A stretch of DNA of 8,586 nucleotides from Prevotellaceae bacterium (lineage in GTDB: Bacteria > Bacteroidota > Bacteroidia > Bacteroidales > UBA932), in NCBI GenBank assembly GCA_031288885.1, contig JAITQP010000109.1, positions 1 through 8,586 on the forward strand, given 5' to 3'. Positions 6,142 to 8,586 of this stretch are shown one piece after another (the stretch's first letter is position 1; every line of letters starts with the position of its first letter). The position numbers and the translations under genes were made by a program. A model generated the notes under the pieces. That model saw only the letters and a program-made list of their open reading frames with translations, searched no databases and had not been told where the DNA came from.

Positions 6142-7218
6142 ATGGTAGATACCGCCACCGCCATACGGCTTTTGCAAACCCTCATTTCCACCCCTTCCTT
6201 TTCGCGGGAGGAGGGGGAAACGGCGCGCATCATCTTTGATTTTTTGCAGGAGCAAAACGTACTTCCCAAGCGCCACCTGAACAACGTGTACGCGCGCTGC
6301 AAGGGCTATGACGCCCAAAAGCCAACCCTGCTGCTCTGCTCGCACCACGATACGGTGCGCCCCGCCGCAGGCTACACGCACGACCCCTTTGCGCCAACCG
6401 TAGCGGACGGCAAGCTCTACGGCTTGGGCAGCAACGACGCCGGAGCCTCCGTGGCGGCGCTGGCGGCGGTGTTCTGCAACTTCTACCAAGCGCCCCTACC
6501 CTTTAACCTTGCGCTGGCCATCGTTGCGGAGGAGGAGGTGCAGGGGCCAAACGGCGTAGAGGCGCTCAAGCCGCTGCTGGGCGACATTTGCTGCGCCATT
6601 GTGGGCGAGCCAACGCAAATGCAGGCGGCGGTGGGTGAGCGCGGGCTGATGGTGCTGGACTGCACCGCGCACGGAAAGCAGGGGCACGCCGCGCGCGCTG
6701 AGGGCGACAACGCGCTCTACCGCGCTGTGGACGCTATTGAATGGTTCCGCACGTTTCGCTTCCCCAAAATCTCCGAGCGCATGGGCGAGGTAAAAATGAC
6801 CGTAACCATGATTAGCGGCGGAACGCAGCACAACGTCATCCCCGCGGAGTGCAAGTTTGTGGTGGACGTGCGCCCCACAGACGCATACGACAATCAGGAG
6901 ATAGTAGATATCATCCGCCGCAGCGTGCCGTGCGACGTGCAGCCGCGCTCCACGCGCATCCGCGCATCCGGCATTGCCGACAGCCACCCGCTGGTGCAGG
7001 CTGCCCTCAAGCTCGGACGGCAAACCTACGTGTCGCCTACCACGAGCGACATTGCCCTGCTCCGCCTCCCCTCGCTCAAGATGGGCCCGGGCGACTCCGC
7101 CCGCTCGCACTCCGCCGACGAGTTCGTTTACCTGAGCGAGGTGGAGGAAGCCATTGACCTGTACGGAAAAATGCTGGAAAACGTGGAGTTAATGATTAAT
7201 GGCGCGAAGCGTGTTTAA
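6142..7218 (+). CDS. argE: M20 family deacylase, acetyl/succinylornithine deacetylase (ArgE)
   Basis: The 358-residue cytoplasmic zinc hydrolase matches the Bacteroidota type of ArgE, which removes the N-acyl group from N-acylornithine in arginine synthesis. In Bacteroides the pathway intermediates are succinylated, so the true substrate may be N-succinylornithine or N-succinylcitrulline. All M20 metal-site residues are present: H68 and D70 in SHHDTV, D99 in GLGSNDAG, the catalytic pair E131-E132 in AEEEVQG, E156 in GEPT, and H323 in GPGDSARSHSADEF. The dimerisation domain lies between, including GKQGHAARAEGDNA and GGTQHNVIPAECKFVVDVRPTDAY. The length is standard and the gene intact. No other arginine gene is in the window. 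A different M20 peptidase specificity is possible but less likely given the close match to the family pattern. Confidence 0.88.
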   Translation: MVDTATAIRLLQTLISTPSFSREEGETARIIFDFLQEQNVLPKRHLNNVYARCKGYDAQKPTLLLCSHHDTVRPAAGYTHDPFAPTVADGKLYGLGSNDAGASVAALAAVFCNFYQAPLPFNLALAIVAEEEVQGPNGVEALKPLLGDICCAIVGEPTQMQAAVGERGLMVLDCTAHGKQGHAARAEGDNALYRAVDAIEWFRTFRFPKISERMGEVKMTVTMISGGTQHNVIPAECKFVVDVRPTDAYDNQEIVDIIRRSVPCDVQPRSTRIRASGIADSHPLVQAALKLGRQTYVSPTTSDIALLRLPSLKMGPGDSARSHSADEFVYLSEVEEAIDLYGKMLENVELMINGAKRV

Positions 7219-7256
7219 TCCGCCCACGTATTTTCCGGCAAACCCATACAAAAACA

Positions 7257-7292
7257 AACCCTAACGGGGAGTTTTGAAGCCCTGTTAGGGTT
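7257..7292 (-). terminator. Intrinsic terminator hairpin between convergent genes
   Basis: AACCCTAAC (7257-7265) pairs perfectly with GTTAGGGTT (7284-7292). GGG (7266-7268) pairs with CCC (7280-7282) past a single bulged base at 7283, giving a 12-pair stem with an 11-base loop. On the minus strand the stem is followed by a T-rich run (complement of 7245-7256), so it should end transcripts of the gene whose stop is at 7315. On the plus strand the tail is GAGAAAAT with no T run, so it would serve argE less well. Confidence 0.7.
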
Positions 7293-7314
7293 GAGAAAAT
7301 GCTGCTCGACAAGC

Positions 7315-8586
7315 CTACTGCGCAGGCAAAACCACGCGTAAGCCGCAGTTGCCATTGCGTGTGTTGTTCATCTCGCCGTAGATGCCAGTAACGGTGTGCA
7401 TGTTGGTGCTGATAGCGTTGCCCCATCCGCCGCCGTAAATATAGTGGTGGGTAGTGGTGTAGTTGGTGACGACATCATCACTCCACTCCCATACGTTACC
7501 GCTCATATCGTATATGCCCAACCTGTTTGGTTTCAGCTGCCCCACCTTATGCGATGTCCAACCCGAATTATTCGAAGTCCATGCTACCTCTTCATAGGTA
7601 TTGCTCCCGCTGTATGTAAACGCCTCGCAATCCCCCGCTTTGCATCCCCGCGCCGCGTACTCCCACTGATTTTTCGTCGGTAGTCGGTAGCCTTTGGCAT
7701 CGGTATTCACCGTTACGCTACAGCTGGGGCAGTCGCCGTCGGCGGTGCTTATGGTGCCGCTAATGTTGTAGTAAGGCGTCAAGCCCGCCTTTGTGCTTAG
7801 CGTGTTGCAAAACAGTACCGCCTCGTACCAAGTCAAGTATTCCGTCGGCAGCTGATCGTCACACCCTACGACGGAGCCGCAGTTGCCGCTGTTAAGCGCG
7901 CCCTGATAAACGCCACGGCTGCCTCCCCAGTAAAAGCTATTCTCTCTCCCTGTTCCGGCCATCACCGCCCTCCACTGCTCCTGCGTTACCTCGTACTTCC
8001 CTATCCTGAAGTTGGGCAACGATGCCACCGTACGGCTGCCCAGCTGAATGTTCGTTCCTCCCTCCACAAACACCATCTCCGGCTCAAACCACTTTTGCTG
8101 CGGCGTTACGTCCTTACGCGCTACGCGCCCTAACCCCTCCAGCTGCCGCGATAGCACCAAAGATACCCGCGAAAGTTCGCTGCTACCCACACCGGTGCGA
8201 ATGTAGTGACCTTTGCCGGACAGCTTGCTGTCCTTTGCGTCAATAAGCTGCGCGGAAAACATGTGGTCGTTGCCTTTTACGTCATCCACTACCAAGCATA
8301 TCGTAGCTACGCCGTTGGTGCGACCCCACTCAGCAAGCGCGCTTCGGTCTATGTTGCTACCGCCGCCAGCGTTGTACGCGCTCTGTAGCTCCGTGAGCTT
8401 ACTGCTTGTGCTCACGGAGGTGAGCGCGTATTGCCCGCCGGCGGTGAGGTTTGCGCCCAGCTGCGTGGTTAACGGGCTGACCAGCGCGTTGTCCATGTTG
8501 CCCACCACAAATACGGCCAGCGTGGGCTTGCCGGAGCCTTGCGCTCCGGCGGTCATCATGCCTGTTGCTCCAACGAGCAGCAGGGC
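7315..8586 (-). CDS. Exported LpoB/CsgG-like plus FGE-sulfatase-domain protein (5' partial)
   Basis: The frame runs off the right edge: nine codons before the first ATG (8559) read ALLLVGATG, the core of a signal peptide, so the real start is outside the window and 423 residues are visible. Numbering from the edge, residues about 19-155 resemble the LpoB/FlgO/CsgG-like periplasmic fold (KPTLAVFVVG, LTAGGQYALTSVS, GRTNGVATICLVVDDV, FSAQLIDAKDSKL). Residues 168-423 are a formylglycine-generating-enzyme-like domain: EMVFVEGG, FRIGKYEVTQEQWRAVM, YRLPTKNQWEYAARG (300-314), NRLGIYDMSGNVWEW (354-368), and a final NCGLRVVL. Such domains are often non-enzymatic in envelope proteins, and I see no clear catalytic cysteine pair. 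The FGE part has eight cysteines, several close together (236/242, 286/289, 315/320), suggesting disulphides in the periplasm. Function unknown; a cell-envelope role is inferred. Confidence 0.85.
   Translation of the reverse strand, partial: ALLLVGATGMMTAGAQGSGKPTLAVFVVGNMDNALVSPLTTQLGANLTAGGQYALTSVSTSSKLTELQSAYNAGGGSNIDRSALAEWGRTNGVATICLVVDDVKGNDHMFSAQLIDAKDSKLSGKGHYIRTGVGSSELSRVSLVLSRQLEGLGRVARKDVTPQQKWFEPEMVFVEGGTNIQLGSRTVASLPNFRIGKYEVTQEQWRAVMAGTGRENSFYWGGSRGVYQGALNSGNCGSVVGCDDQLPTEYLTWYEAVLFCNTLSTKAGLTPYYNISGTISTADGDCPSCSVTVNTDAKGYRLPTKNQWEYAARGCKAGDCEAFTYSGSNTYEEVAWTSNNSGWTSHKVGQLKPNRLGIYDMSGNVWEWSDDVVTNYTTTHHYIYGGGWGNAISTNMHTVTGIYGEMNNTRNGNCGLRVVLPAQ

Noticed and set aside
6496..7110. 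Open frame of 204 codons antisense to argE.
   Set aside because: argE has every metal ligand in frame on the plus strand; the antisense product has no recognisable motif and shadow-like composition.
7257..7292. Telomere-like CCCTAAC/GTTAGGG motif.
   Set aside because: It is a single inverted copy forming a hairpin between convergent genes, best explained as a terminator.
1..8586. CRISPR array, tRNA, rRNA, insertion sequence or attachment site.
   Set aside because: I saw no spaced direct repeats, RNA-gene motifs, transposase or integrase genes, or flanking terminal repeats around the AT-richer cassette.

Overview
The window looks like a chromosomal segment of a Bacteroidota bacterium, most likely Bacteroidales. 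Three things point there: a TonB-dependent receptor with an N-terminal carboxypeptidase-regulatory-like domain, an ArgE of the Bacteroidota type, and promoters of the TTTG-N20-TAnnTTTG kind with little use of Shine-Dalgarno sites. Base composition is uneven. The flanking housekeeping-type genes are GC-rich (sampled lines about 60-70%), while 2446-3760 is clearly richer in AT (sampled lines about 40-48%).

Layout. (1) 1-2010, plus strand: a YegS/DgkB-type lipid kinase, then 3 bases later a 37-kDa nucleoid-associated protein of the NdpA/YejK family. (2) 2070-3338, minus strand: three overlapping genes read as one operon from a Bacteroidota-type promoter at 3399-3431. They are a two-part DUF3791-type protein, a DUF3990 protein whose N-terminus carries PARP-like HG(S/T) and GKGxY motifs, and a small protein with macrodomain-like glycine-rich and IGCG-G motifs. 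(3) 3372-3519: a divergent control region with a second promoter facing right and a tandem/palindromic repeat inside it. (4) 3520-3714: a 64-residue antitoxin-like protein with no toxin gene beside it. (5) 3764-6115: the TonB-dependent outer-membrane receptor, with no SusD partner. (6) 6142-7218: argE-like M20 deacylase. (7) 7257-7292: a hairpin between convergent genes. (8) 7315 to the right edge, minus strand: an exported protein joining an LpoB/CsgG-like domain to a formylglycine-generating-enzyme-like domain. Its 5' end lies outside the window.

The best candidate for an undescribed system is the minus-strand cassette. It puts a predicted ADP-ribosyltransferase-like protein next to a predicted ADP-ribose-binding or ADP-ribose-removing macrodomain-like protein, with overlapping reading frames. 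This resembles DarT/DarG in logic but uses different families. The function is inferred from motifs and gene order only. The remaining genes are ordinary and share no obvious common pathway.
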